Assembly: GCA_025361385.1 (NCBI GenBank)
Contig: JANYAJ010000429.1
Location: 1-6,883 of the forward strand
Direction: 5' to 3'
Origin: Nitrospira sp.
GTDB lineage: Bacteria; Nitrospirota; Nitrospiria; Nitrospirales; Nitrospiraceae
DNA: 6,883 nt
Below the pieces are notes generated by a model. The model was not told the DNA's origin, did not search any database, and saw only the letters and a program-made list of their open reading frames with translations. Position numbers and translations under genes: made by a program. The stretch's first letter is position 1. Every line of letters begins with the position of its first letter. This document shows positions 1 to 6,211 of this stretch, in pieces.

Positions 1-107
1 CCACAGCCGGCAGCCGAGTCACCGTGCGCGTCATGCATACGGACGAAGAGCGTGAGATCGCGCAATCCGTCGTGCATGTGATCACAGCGGACAGTCGGGG
101 GCGATGA
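1..107 (+). CDS. ackA: Acetate kinase, C-terminal end (partial)
   Basis: This is the 3' end of a gene that begins before the window. Codons are in phase from position 3, and the gene ends at TGA 105-107. The 34 visible residues contain [18 protein letters not shown], which matches the V-x-V-x-x-T-[DN]-E-E-x-x-I-A pattern at the extreme C terminus of acetate kinases (E. coli AckA ends with VLVIPTNEELVIAQDA...). Acetate kinase interconverts acetyl phosphate plus ADP with acetate plus ATP in the cytoplasm. The next gene, 7 nt downstream, encodes phosphoketolase, which produces acetyl phosphate, so the context independently supports the call. None of the catalytic part is inside the window, so the assignment depends on the short tail plus the neighbour. 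The residue before TDEE is His where Pro is common, a minor deviation. Confidence 0.75.
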   Translation, partial: TAGSRVTVRVMHTDEEREIAQSVVHVITADSRGR

Positions 108-111
108 GGAG
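106..111 (+). promoter_or_regulatory. Ribosome-binding site of xfp overlapping the ackA stop
   Basis: GAGGAG lies directly before the xfp ATG (115). Its first two bases are the last two of the ackA stop codon (TGA 105-107). The spacer to the ATG is short, 3 nt. The overlap suggests that ribosomes finishing ackA help initiation at xfp (translational coupling). That is an inference from spacing only. Confidence 0.55.
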
Positions 112-114
112 ATT

Positions 115-2481
115 ATGCTGAGAAGAAAATCGCGGTTGAAACCGGATCTGCTTGGAAAAATGGATGCCTATTGGCGAGCCGCCAATTACCTGTCGGTCGG
201 ACAGATTTATCTCTACGACAATCCGTTGCTGAAGAAGCCGCTCACGCTGGCTCATATCAAACCACGCTTGCTTGGCCACTGGGGCACGACGCCGGGGCTG
301 AACTTCGTCTATGTCCATCTGAATCGTGTCATTACAGCATACGGATTGAACGTCATGTACCTCACAGGGCCGGGCCATGGCGGGCCTGGACTTGTCGCAA
401 ATGCCTACTTGGAAGGCACCTATAGCGAGGTCTATCCGAACGTCTCGCAAGACGAACAGGGCCTGAAGCGGCTGTTCACACAGTTCTCCTTTCCCGGCGG
501 CATTCCGAGTCACGTCTCGCCGGAGACACCCGGGTCCATTCATGAGGGCGGCGAGCTGGGGTATTCGCTGTCCCATGCGTTCGGCGCGGCGTTCGATAAT
601 CCGGATCTGCTGGTCGCCTGTGTCGTGGGCGATGGGGAAGCGGAAACCGGCCCGTTGGCGACCAGTTGGCATTCGAACAAGTTTCTGAACCCTGTGCGAG
701 ACGGCGCCGTGCTGCCGATCCTGCATTTGAACGGGTACAAGATCGCCGGTCCCACGGTGCTGGCACGGCTTCCGCACGACGAGCTGGAAGCGCTCTTCAT
801 CGGGTACGGCTACCGTCCCTATTTCGTCGAGGGAGACGATCCTGCCACGATGCATCGACAGATGGCCGCCACGCTCGATGTCGTCGTGGCTGACATCAAG
901 AAGATCCAGCGCGCCGCGCGGACGAAGGGATTTACGAAACGGCCCCGCTGGCCCATGATCGTCCTGCGCTCGCCGAAGGGCTGGACCGGGCCGAAGGTCG
1001 TGGACGGGAAGCAGGCGGAAGGGACATTCCGGTCGCATCAGGTGCCGATGGGCGATATGGCCAAGCCCGGCCACCTCAAGATTCTCGAGCGGTGGATGAA
1101 GAGTTATAAGCCGGAAGCACTCTTCGACAAGACCGGCAAGCTTATCCCCGAGTTGGCGGATCTTGCACCGGCCGGTTCCCTCCGCATGAGCGCCAATCCG
1201 CATGCCAACGGCGGCCTCCTGCTGCACGACCTGCGCTTGCCGGATTTCCGCGACTACGCCATGACAGTGCGGAAGCCCGGTGCGGCGGATGGCGAAGCCA
1301 CGCGCGTCCAAGGGGAGTTTATTCGCGATGTGATGAAAGGTAATGCCGACAACTTCCGCGTGTTCAGCCCGGACGAGACGAACTCGAACCGCTGGGGAGC
1401 GCTGTTCGAAGTGACAGACCGTTGCTCAACCGCGGAGATCCTGCCCGGCGACGACCATGTGGCGCCGGATGGCCGTGTGATGGAGATGTTAAGCGAGCAT
1501 CAATGTGAAGGCTGGCTCGAAGGGTATCTCTTAACGGGCCGTCATGGCATGTTCTCCTGCTATGAAGCCTTTATCCATATCGTCGACTCGATGTTCAATC
1601 AGCATGCCAAATGGCTCAAAGTGTCGAATCATATTCCCTGGCGGCGGCCGATTGCGTCCTTGAATTACCTCTTGTCGTCGCATGTCTGGCGGCAGGATCA
1701 CAACGGTTTCAGCCACCAGGATCCTGGGTTCATCGACCATGTGGTGAACAAAAAAGCCGAAGTCGTCCGCGTCTATCTCCCTCCGGACGCGAACTGCCTG
1801 TTGTCCGTTACCGATCATTGTCTGCGCAGCCGCAATTACGTGAACGTCATCGTCGCCGGCAAGCAACCGGCGCCCCAATGGTTGAACATGGATGCCGCGA
1901 TCAAGCATTGCACCGCCGGTCTCGGCATCTGGCCATGGGCCAGCAACGATCGAGGCGGGGAGCCCGATGTCGTCATGGCCTGCTGCGGCGACGTCCCGAC
2001 CTTGGAAACGTTGGCCGCCGTCGAGTTACTCAGGAAGTTTTCCCCTGCGCTCAAAATCAGGGTGATTAACGTGGTGGACTTGATGAAGCTCCAGCCGCAG
2101 CGTGAGCACCCCCACGGGTTGAGCGACAAGGAGTTCGATAGCCTGTTTACGACCGACAAGCCGATTATCTTTGCGTTTCATGGCTACCCCTGGCTGATTC
2201 ACCGGCTGACCTATCGCCGGACGAACCATAAGAATTTGCATGTCCGTGGATATAAGGAGGAAGGGACGACGACCACGCCCTTCGACATCACGGTCATGAA
2301 CGATCTCGACCGGTTCCACCTGGTCGGCGATGTGATCGACCGTTTGCCCCAGTTGGGAGCCGGTGCGGCCTATGCCAAGCAAACACTCGGAGAGAAACTC
2401 ATTGAGCATAAGCAATACATCTCGAAGCATGGCGATGATCTGCCGGAGATCCGGAATTGGCGATGGAGCGGGAAAAAATGA
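115..2481 (+). CDS. xfp: Phosphoketolase (xylulose-5-P / fructose-6-P)
   Basis: This 788-residue cytoplasmic thiamine-diphosphate enzyme cleaves xylulose-5-phosphate (to acetyl phosphate and glyceraldehyde-3-phosphate) and often fructose-6-phosphate (to acetyl phosphate and erythrose-4-phosphate). Both family signatures are present: EGGELGY at residues 144-150, and the G-x3-D-x-P-x2-L...GDGE signature ending with GDGE at 172-175. N206 completes the ThDP/Mg motif. Conserved active-site histidines are visible: H55 (GHWGTTPG), H88 (GPGHGGP), H133 ([10 protein letters not shown]), H143, H308 (SHQVP), H529 and H534 ([11 protein letters not shown]). The C-terminal domain has the expected [22 protein letters not shown] and [14 protein letters not shown] blocks. 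The length fits the family (about 790-825), with a slightly shorter N terminus than bifidobacterial enzymes. The ATG at 115 follows an AGGAG at 107-111 with only a 3-nt spacer. The in-frame ATG at 160 would remove 15 residues and lacks a good ribosome site. Sequence alone does not settle substrate preference between the two sugars. Confidence 0.97.
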   Translation: MLRRKSRLKPDLLGKMDAYWRAANYLSVGQIYLYDNPLLKKPLTLAHIKPRLLGHWGTTPGLNFVYVHLNRVITAYGLNVMYLTGPGHGGPGLVANAYLEGTYSEVYPNVSQDEQGLKRLFTQFSFPGGIPSHVSPETPGSIHEGGELGYSLSHAFGAAFDNPDLLVACVVGDGEAETGPLATSWHSNKFLNPVRDGAVLPILHLNGYKIAGPTVLARLPHDELEALFIGYGYRPYFVEGDDPATMHRQMAATLDVVVADIKKIQRAARTKGFTKRPRWPMIVLRSPKGWTGPKVVDGKQAEGTFRSHQVPMGDMAKPGHLKILERWMKSYKPEALFDKTGKLIPELADLAPAGSLRMSANPHANGGLLLHDLRLPDFRDYAMTVRKPGAADGEATRVQGEFIRDVMKGNADNFRVFSPDETNSNRWGALFEVTDRCSTAEILPGDDHVAPDGRVMEMLSEHQCEGWLEGYLLTGRHGMFSCYEAFIHIVDSMFNQHAKWLKVSNHIPWRRPIASLNYLLSSHVWRQDHNGFSHQDPGFIDHVVNKKAEVVRVYLPPDANCLLSVTDHCLRSRNYVNVIVAGKQPAPQWLNMDAAIKHCTAGLGIWPWASNDRGGEPDVVMACCGDVPTLETLAAVELLRKFSPALKIRVINVVDLMKLQPQREHPHGLSDKEFDSLFTTDKPIIFAFHGYPWLIHRLTYRRTNHKNLHVRGYKEEGTTTTPFDITVMNDLDRFHLVGDVIDRLPQLGAGAAYAKQTLGEKLIEHKQYISKHGDDLPEIRNWRWSGKK

Positions 2482-2520
2482 GTGTTGCATTGTCTTGTGC
2501 AAAGGGATGGGCACGGTGGG

Positions 2521-2527
2521 GGAGGTG
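2521..2527 (+). promoter_or_regulatory. Ribosome-binding site that fixes the start at 2536
   Basis: GGAGGTG sits 8 nt before ATG 2536 and is a near-perfect anti-16S match. The reading frame is open upstream to a GTG at 2482, which directly follows the xfp stop. Those 18 extra codons would place this strong site inside the coding region and encode a Gly-rich, low-quality sequence. The site therefore supports initiation at 2536. Confidence 0.7.
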
Positions 2528-2535
2528 AACGGTTT

Positions 2536-3060
2536 ATGACGACGCCAGGCAACGCCGACCTCGACGCAACCTATGAGCATCTCATGACCCTCTGGACATC
2601 CGGGGTACGGGACTATCACACAATGCTCTCCGACTACCTCACGGCCAATTCTATTTTTGTCGCGGTGATCGGGTTGATCCTCTCGCGAGAATCACTGGCC
2701 TTGTCCTTCACGGTGCTGATCGTGCTGCTGTGCGTCTTTGGGATTCTTCTGTGCCTCCAAATGGCGATTGTTCTCGGCCGGTTGTCAGGTCAGAACGCAT
2801 TGTGGGAATGGCGATTGAGGGGAATCGAGCAAGATCCCGACTGGCATAAAGAGAAGCTGATGACCAGTCTCCGCTTGCTCCATGAGATCCGGCAACCGAT
2901 CGAGGATCGACGGAACGAGCCCACGGTGTTTGAGCCGAACTGGGCCTTCCGTCAGCACCGTCAATGGTGGGCTCATCGCGCGGTCAGCTTTCCCTGGTTT
3001 TTCGGCAGTGTGTACGCGTTGCTTCTTGTGTGGAGCATCACCAAGTTGATGAATGCCTAA
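2536..3060 (+). CDS. Small membrane protein of unknown function, three predicted membrane segments
   Basis: The protein has 174 residues and I do not recognise its family with confidence. Residues 1-33 are a polar, probably helical N terminus. Hydrophobic stretches at about 35-50 (ANSIFVAVIGLILS) and 54-80 (SFTVLIVLLCVFGILLCLQM) form a tight membrane hairpin. A charged, Trp-rich region follows (about 81-148, with LWEWRLRGIEQDPDWHKEKL and a WAFRQHRQWWAHR stretch). A third membrane segment lies at about 149-170, so the protein probably sits in the inner membrane. A polar helix leading into a TAN-containing membrane hairpin, then a soluble helical part, is loosely reminiscent of RipA/SLATT-type small membrane proteins. 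That is a topology impression, not a homology claim. The gene starts 54 nt after xfp on the same strand and may be cotranscribed, but nothing in its sequence links it to the phosphoketolase pathway. Confidence 0.8.
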   Translation: MTTPGNADLDATYEHLMTLWTSGVRDYHTMLSDYLTANSIFVAVIGLILSRESLALSFTVLIVLLCVFGILLCLQMAIVLGRLSGQNALWEWRLRGIEQDPDWHKEKLMTSLRLLHEIRQPIEDRRNEPTVFEPNWAFRQHRQWWAHRAVSFPWFFGSVYALLLVWSITKLMNA

Positions 3061-3067
3061 GCCCTAG

Positions 3068-3189
3068 CAGGATGCTGAAAAAATCCGCCAGCGGCGTTCT
3101 CGCTTCACGAAGAGGCTCAACGTATCAACCAGTACGCCTCGCCTCTTCGCTCGCTGCGGCCTTGCTGGACGGCCTTTTTGAGCATCCTG
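3068..3189. repeat. Palindromic intergenic repeat (REP- or MITE-like)
   Basis: The outer arms at 3068-3082 (CAGGATGCTGAAAAA) and 3175-3189 (TTTTTGAGCATCCTG) are inverted copies with 14 of 15 positions matching. Inner arms at 3108-3116 (CGAAGAGGC) and 3141-3149 (GCCTCTTCG) are a perfect 9-bp inverted match. A small central stem is possible between CGTA 3121-3124 and TACG 3133-3136. The blocks between also pair imperfectly (CCGCCAGC against GCTGGACGG), so the whole 122 bp can fold into one long hairpin or cruciform. There is no coding capacity and no clear target-site duplication. From memory, near-identical AGGATGCTGAAAAA...TTTTTGAGCATCCT elements occur in many intergenic copies in Nitrospira genomes, but this was not checked. 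It may also stop or slow transcription leaving the upstream gene. Confidence 0.75.
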
Positions 3190-3211
3190 TGGTTGCTCAG
3201 GCCGCGGTGCC

Positions 3212-3255
3212 ACTCGGAGTATCTTGGCCGTTTTCTCTGCATACACCGAGTTTTT
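3212..3255 (+). terminator. T-tailed hairpin upstream of the ATPase gene (terminator or leader attenuator)
   Basis: The arms ACTCGGAGTAT (3212-3222) and ATACACCGAGT (3241-3251) pair at 10 of 11 positions, with one A-A mismatch. The loop is 18 nt. The T that closes the outer pair begins a run of five T (3251-3255). This is the layout of a Rho-independent terminator. It lies 152 nt after the stop of the upstream membrane-protein gene and 40 nt before the ATPase ATG. It could end the upstream transcript or, if the ATPase promoter is further upstream, act as a 5'-leader attenuator. The long loop and the mismatch make it weaker than a classic terminator. Confidence 0.42.
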
Positions 3256-3295
3256 CCGCAGCCTCCTAGGTTGCCCCGAGAGGATTTTCCCTACG

Positions 3296-5815
3296 ATGTC
3301 TGATACGTGGAGTTTTTGGAGTCGTCCATCGGCCGAGGTACTTCAGCAGCTTGAAACGGTCCCCCAGGGCCTATCGGGCGATGAAGCGAGACGGCGTCAT
3401 CTGCGCGATGCCCATCTGCTCTTGAAGCCGAAGAGCCGGTTATCTACCTACGAGCTGCTGCTTCGGCAATTCACGAGCCCCATCATCCTCATCCTCGTGG
3501 TGGCCGCTGGTTTGGCATTTTTTCTGGCTGATCGGAGCGACACGGCGATCATTCTTATAATCGTACTCGCCAGCGGCTTGCTCGGGTTCTGGCAGGAACG
3601 GAGTGCGAACCGGGCAGTGGCGAGCCTGCTGGCGATCGTGCAAATCAAGGCCGATGTGCAGCGCGATGGAAGCCCGGTCGCTGTGCCGGTCGATGAGGTC
3701 GTGCCGGGCGATGTCGTCCTGCTCAGAGCGGGCGACACGGTCCCCGGCGACTGTCTCCTGCTTGAATCGAAAGATCTCTTTGTGGACGAGGCGGCGCTCA
3801 CGGGCGAGACCTATCCGGCCGAAAAAGTCTGCTGCGTCCTGCCGGTCGACGTGCCCTTGGGTCGACGGGCAAACAGCCTCTTTCTCGGGACCCATGTCAT
3901 CAGTGGAAACAGTACGGCAGTCGTGGTGCACATCGGGTCCGACACGGAATTCGGGAAGGTCTCGGGCCGCTTGCAGCTTAGACCGCCCGAGACAGAGTTT
4001 GAGCGAGGCATCAGGCAATTCGGGTATCTGCTCTTGGAAGTGACGGTCGTGTTGGTCGTCGCCATCTTTGCGGTCAATGTGTATTTGGCCCGGCCCGTGC
4101 TCGAAGCGTTCTTGTTCTCCCTCGCTCTTGCGGTCGGCCTCACCCCGCAGCTGCTGCCGGCCATCATCAGCATCAATTTGGCCCATGGGGCCAAGCGCAT
4201 GGCTCAGCAGAAAGTGATCGTGAAACGATTGTCCTCGATCGAAAACTTCGGGAGCATGACTGTTTTCTGTTCGGACAAGACCGGGACATTGACCGAAGGG
4301 CTCGTCCGGCTGAAGTCCGCCTGCGACATCGCAGGGAATCCGAGTGAGCGAGTGTTCTTGCATGGCGCCCTCAATGCGAGTTTCGAAACCGGTTTTCATA
4401 ACCCGATCGATGAAGCCATTCGCACCGCTCGATCGTTCGATCTCTCCCCCTATCGGAAATTGGACGAGGAGCCCTACGACTTCGTGCGCAAACGACTCTC
4501 GGTATTAGTGGCGACACCAACCACGCCTCTCTTGGTGACCAAGGGCGCTCTGGCGAATGTGCTGGCGGTCTGTTCAACCGCTGAGAATGCGGATGGCACC
4601 GTGGTTGAGTTAGCTTCCGTGCGCGATGCGATCGAATCGCAGATGGCACAGTGGGCTGCTCAAGGATGGCGGGTGCTCGGGCTTGCCATTCGGGAGATGG
4701 CTGCGCGAGAGGGGATCACCAAGGACGACGAGGCGGGCATGACGTTTTTGGGATTTCTGGTCTTCGAGGATCCCATCAAGGCCGACGTCATGGCGACGGT
4801 CGGCCGCCTCAAGAGCCTGGGCGTCACGTTGAAGATCGTGACCGGCGACAATCGTCTCGTCGCGGCCCATGTCGGACAGGCGATCGGTCTGTCGAATGAA
4901 CAGATCTTAACCGGCGATGATTTGCGGCAGATGAGCGACGAAGCGTTGGTGGCGCGCGTAAATGACGTCCATGTGTTTGCCGAGGTCGAGCCGAATCAGA
5001 AAGAGCGGATCATCCTGGCGTTGAAGAAGGCAGGCCATGTCGTCGGTTACGGAGGCGACGGCATCAACGATGCGTCGGCCTTACATGCGGCGGACGTCGG
5101 CGTGTCTGTCGAGAGTGCGGTGGACGTGGCGAAAGAAGCGGCGGACATCGTGTTGCTGGAAAAGGATCTGAGCATCCTCGTTGAGGGAGTGCAGGAAGGG
5201 CGGAGGACGTTCGCCAATACGTTGAAGTACGTCTTCATGGCGACCAGCGCGAACTTCGGCAACATGTTCAGCATGGCGGGGGCCTCACTCTTTCTGTCCT
5301 TTCTGCCGCTGCTGCCCAAACAAATTCTATTGACCAATCTCCTGACCGACATCCCGGAAATGACCATCGCCGGTGATCGTGTGGATGAAGAGCTGATCGA
5401 TCGGCCCAGGCGGTGGAACATCGCGTTCATCAGAAAGTTCATGCTCACGTTCGGTTTGGTGAGTTCCATCTTCGACTATCTGACGTTCGGTCTGCTGCTC
5501 TGGTTCCTCCATGCCGGCGTCGAGGAATTCAGAACCGGGTGGTTCGTGGAGTCGGTGATCTCCGCCTCGGTCATCGTGCTGGTCGTGCGGAGCCGTCGGC
5601 CGTTCATGCGCAGTCGGCCGAGCCGTGGTCTGTTGCTGGCGACGCTCGCGGTGGTGGGGCTGACTCTACTATTACCCTATACGCTGCTACGCGTGCCGCT
5701 GGGGTTCGTGCCGTTGCCGCCGCTGTTCCTGGCGGCCTTGCTCTGCATTGTGATCGCCTATGTGGGAGCAGCCGAGTTTGCCAAGAAGATCTTCTACCGG
5801 CATGTCCTCTATTGA
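3296..5815 (+). CDS. MgtA-like P-type (P3B) cation-transporting ATPase
   Basis: This 839-residue inner-membrane pump is driven by ATP hydrolysis. It opens with a cation-ATPase N domain (about 8-50, FWSRPSAEVLQQL...GLSGDEARRR). Membrane segments M1 and M2 lie near 61-78 and 82-98. The actuator loop has TGET at 169-172, a variant of TGES. M3 and M4 lie near 240-295, with GLTPQLLP at 281-288. The phosphorylation site is DKTGT with D327, the nucleotide-binding KGA is at 416-418, TGDN is at 516-519, and the hinge GDGIND has D588 and D592. About six C-terminal membrane segments follow. The layout and the KVIVKRLSSIENFG block after M4 fit the magnesium-translocating MgtA family, usual length about 830-900. 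Q285 replaces the Glu of the classical TPEMLP motif, so transport of Mg2+ itself is not proven. The frame is open back to a TTG at 3224, but that start would cross the hairpin at 3212-3255. ATG 3296 gives the family-typical N terminus and has GAGAGGA at 3278-3284. Confidence 0.93.
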   Translation: MSDTWSFWSRPSAEVLQQLETVPQGLSGDEARRRHLRDAHLLLKPKSRLSTYELLLRQFTSPIILILVVAAGLAFFLADRSDTAIILIIVLASGLLGFWQERSANRAVASLLAIVQIKADVQRDGSPVAVPVDEVVPGDVVLLRAGDTVPGDCLLLESKDLFVDEAALTGETYPAEKVCCVLPVDVPLGRRANSLFLGTHVISGNSTAVVVHIGSDTEFGKVSGRLQLRPPETEFERGIRQFGYLLLEVTVVLVVAIFAVNVYLARPVLEAFLFSLALAVGLTPQLLPAIISINLAHGAKRMAQQKVIVKRLSSIENFGSMTVFCSDKTGTLTEGLVRLKSACDIAGNPSERVFLHGALNASFETGFHNPIDEAIRTARSFDLSPYRKLDEEPYDFVRKRLSVLVATPTTPLLVTKGALANVLAVCSTAENADGTVVELASVRDAIESQMAQWAAQGWRVLGLAIREMAAREGITKDDEAGMTFLGFLVFEDPIKADVMATVGRLKSLGVTLKIVTGDNRLVAAHVGQAIGLSNEQILTGDDLRQMSDEALVARVNDVHVFAEVEPNQKERIILALKKAGHVVGYGGDGINDASALHAADVGVSVESAVDVAKEAADIVLLEKDLSILVEGVQEGRRTFANTLKYVFMATSANFGNMFSMAGASLFLSFLPLLPKQILLTNLLTDIPEMTIAGDRVDEELIDRPRRWNIAFIRKFMLTFGLVSSIFDYLTFGLLLWFLHAGVEEFRTGWFVESVISASVIVLVVRSRRPFMRSRPSRGLLLATLAVVGLTLLLPYTLLRVPLGFVPLPPLFLAALLCIVIAYVGAAEFAKKIFYRHVLY

Positions 5816-5909
5816 CGAGCGCTGGCGCTGCTACTGCGAGCCACGGTAGCCTCTGGATGTTACTGAAGATTGCTCCGGAAGATGGCTGTCAAAGCAGGGA
5901 TTGATCGAG

Positions 5910-5938
5910 TTGAATCCTTTCTTGCGCTCATCGATCAT
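5910..5938 (+). promoter_or_regulatory. Possible sigma-70-type promoter in the 152-nt spacer
   Basis: TTGAAT (5910-5915) and GATCAT (5933-5938) are separated by 17 nt, and each matches 4 of 6 consensus positions. They lie about 30 nt before the ATG at 5968, so they could drive the DUF2892 remnant and the efflux adaptor gene. The match is weak and of the kind that occurs by chance. The rest of the spacer (5816-5967) shows only short, weak inverted repeats after the ATPase stop (for example GCTAC 5830-5834 with GTAGC 5846-5850) and no T-run, so no terminator is called there. Confidence 0.22.
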
Positions 5939-5967
5939 ACAGGTAGCGTAAACCGGGAGGTGATTCG

Positions 5968-6155
5968 ATGAAACTCAATGAATGGTTGCGGCTGATTGCC
6001 GGGCTTTTTGTGCTGCTGGCGATTGTCCTCGGGGCCCCGTCCATCCCTATTGGAACTATCTGGCCGTGTTTGTGGCGGTGAACCAGATCCAGTCCGCCTT
6101 CACCGGATGGTGCCCGATGATGGCTTTCTTGCGCCGGCTGGGTGTGCAGGAATAG
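5968..6155 (+). pseudogene. DUF2892 (YgaP-like membrane domain) protein, frameshifted
   Basis: ATG 5968 follows a strong GGGAGGTG (5955-5962). The first frame reads MKLNEWLRLIAGLFVLLAIVLG, the usual start of small DUF2892 inner-membrane proteins, then loses similarity and stops at TGA 6079-6081 after 37 residues. The -1 frame from about 6036 continues the family exactly: PVHPYWNYLAVFVAVNQ, then QSAFTGWCPM and LRRLGV, ending at TAG 6153-6155. Adding one base at the GGGGCCCC run (6031-6038) restores a single 62-residue protein with two membrane segments and the conserved TGWCP motif, the normal family size. The break is therefore a 1-nt loss, either a recent mutation or an assembly error in a homopolymer-rich spot. 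No canonical slippery heptamer lies in phase, so programmed frameshifting is less likely. The family's biochemical role is unknown to me. These genes are often seen beside RND efflux genes, as here. Confidence 0.78.
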
Positions 6156-6211
6156 GTTGTGTGCGGGTCGTTGGAATGGATGTCGTGACTAAAGAGGGAG
6201 AGAATCTGTAC

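Noticed and set aside
82..1311. A 409-codon open frame on the - strand
   Set aside because: It lies wholly opposite xfp, whose conserved motifs are unambiguous. Its product is rich in Arg, His and Gln with no recognisable domain, as expected for the antisense frame of a GC-rich gene.
2482..2535. N-terminal extension of the membrane protein from GTG 2482
   Set aside because: The strong GGAGGTG at 2521-2527 lies inside the extension and is perfectly spaced for ATG 2536. The extra residues are Gly/His-rich with no sign of conservation.
2026..2619. A 197-codon open frame on the - strand across the xfp end
   Set aside because: It is antisense to the conserved xfp C-terminal domain and the following gene's ribosome site, with no recognisable motif.
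2964..3269. A 101-codon + strand frame spanning the membrane protein end and the palindromic repeat
   Set aside because: It overlaps the real gene in another frame and then translates the non-coding repeat. It has no ribosome site or recognisable motif.
3224..3295. N-terminal extension of the ATPase from TTG 3224
   Set aside because: It would run through the T-tailed hairpin and add residues not typical of the family. ATG 3296 gives the normal N terminus (FWSRPSAEVLQQL) with a usable ribosome site.
3440..4399. A 319-codon open frame on the - strand
   Set aside because: It is antisense to the catalytic half of the P-type ATPase. The product is a low-quality, charged, His/Asp/Arg-rich translation typical of a shadow frame.
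5818..5850. Short inverted repeats after the ATPase stop as a terminator
   Set aside because: AGCGC/GCGCT has only a 2-nt loop, GCTAC/GTAGC is only 5 bp, and no T-run follows either of them.
6031..6038. Programmed -1 ribosomal frameshift at GGGGCCCC
   Set aside because: The zero-frame codons here (CTC GGG GCC CCG) do not form an X-XXY-YYZ slippery heptamer, and I found no obvious downstream stimulator. A one-base loss or sequence error is simpler, though not excluded without reads.
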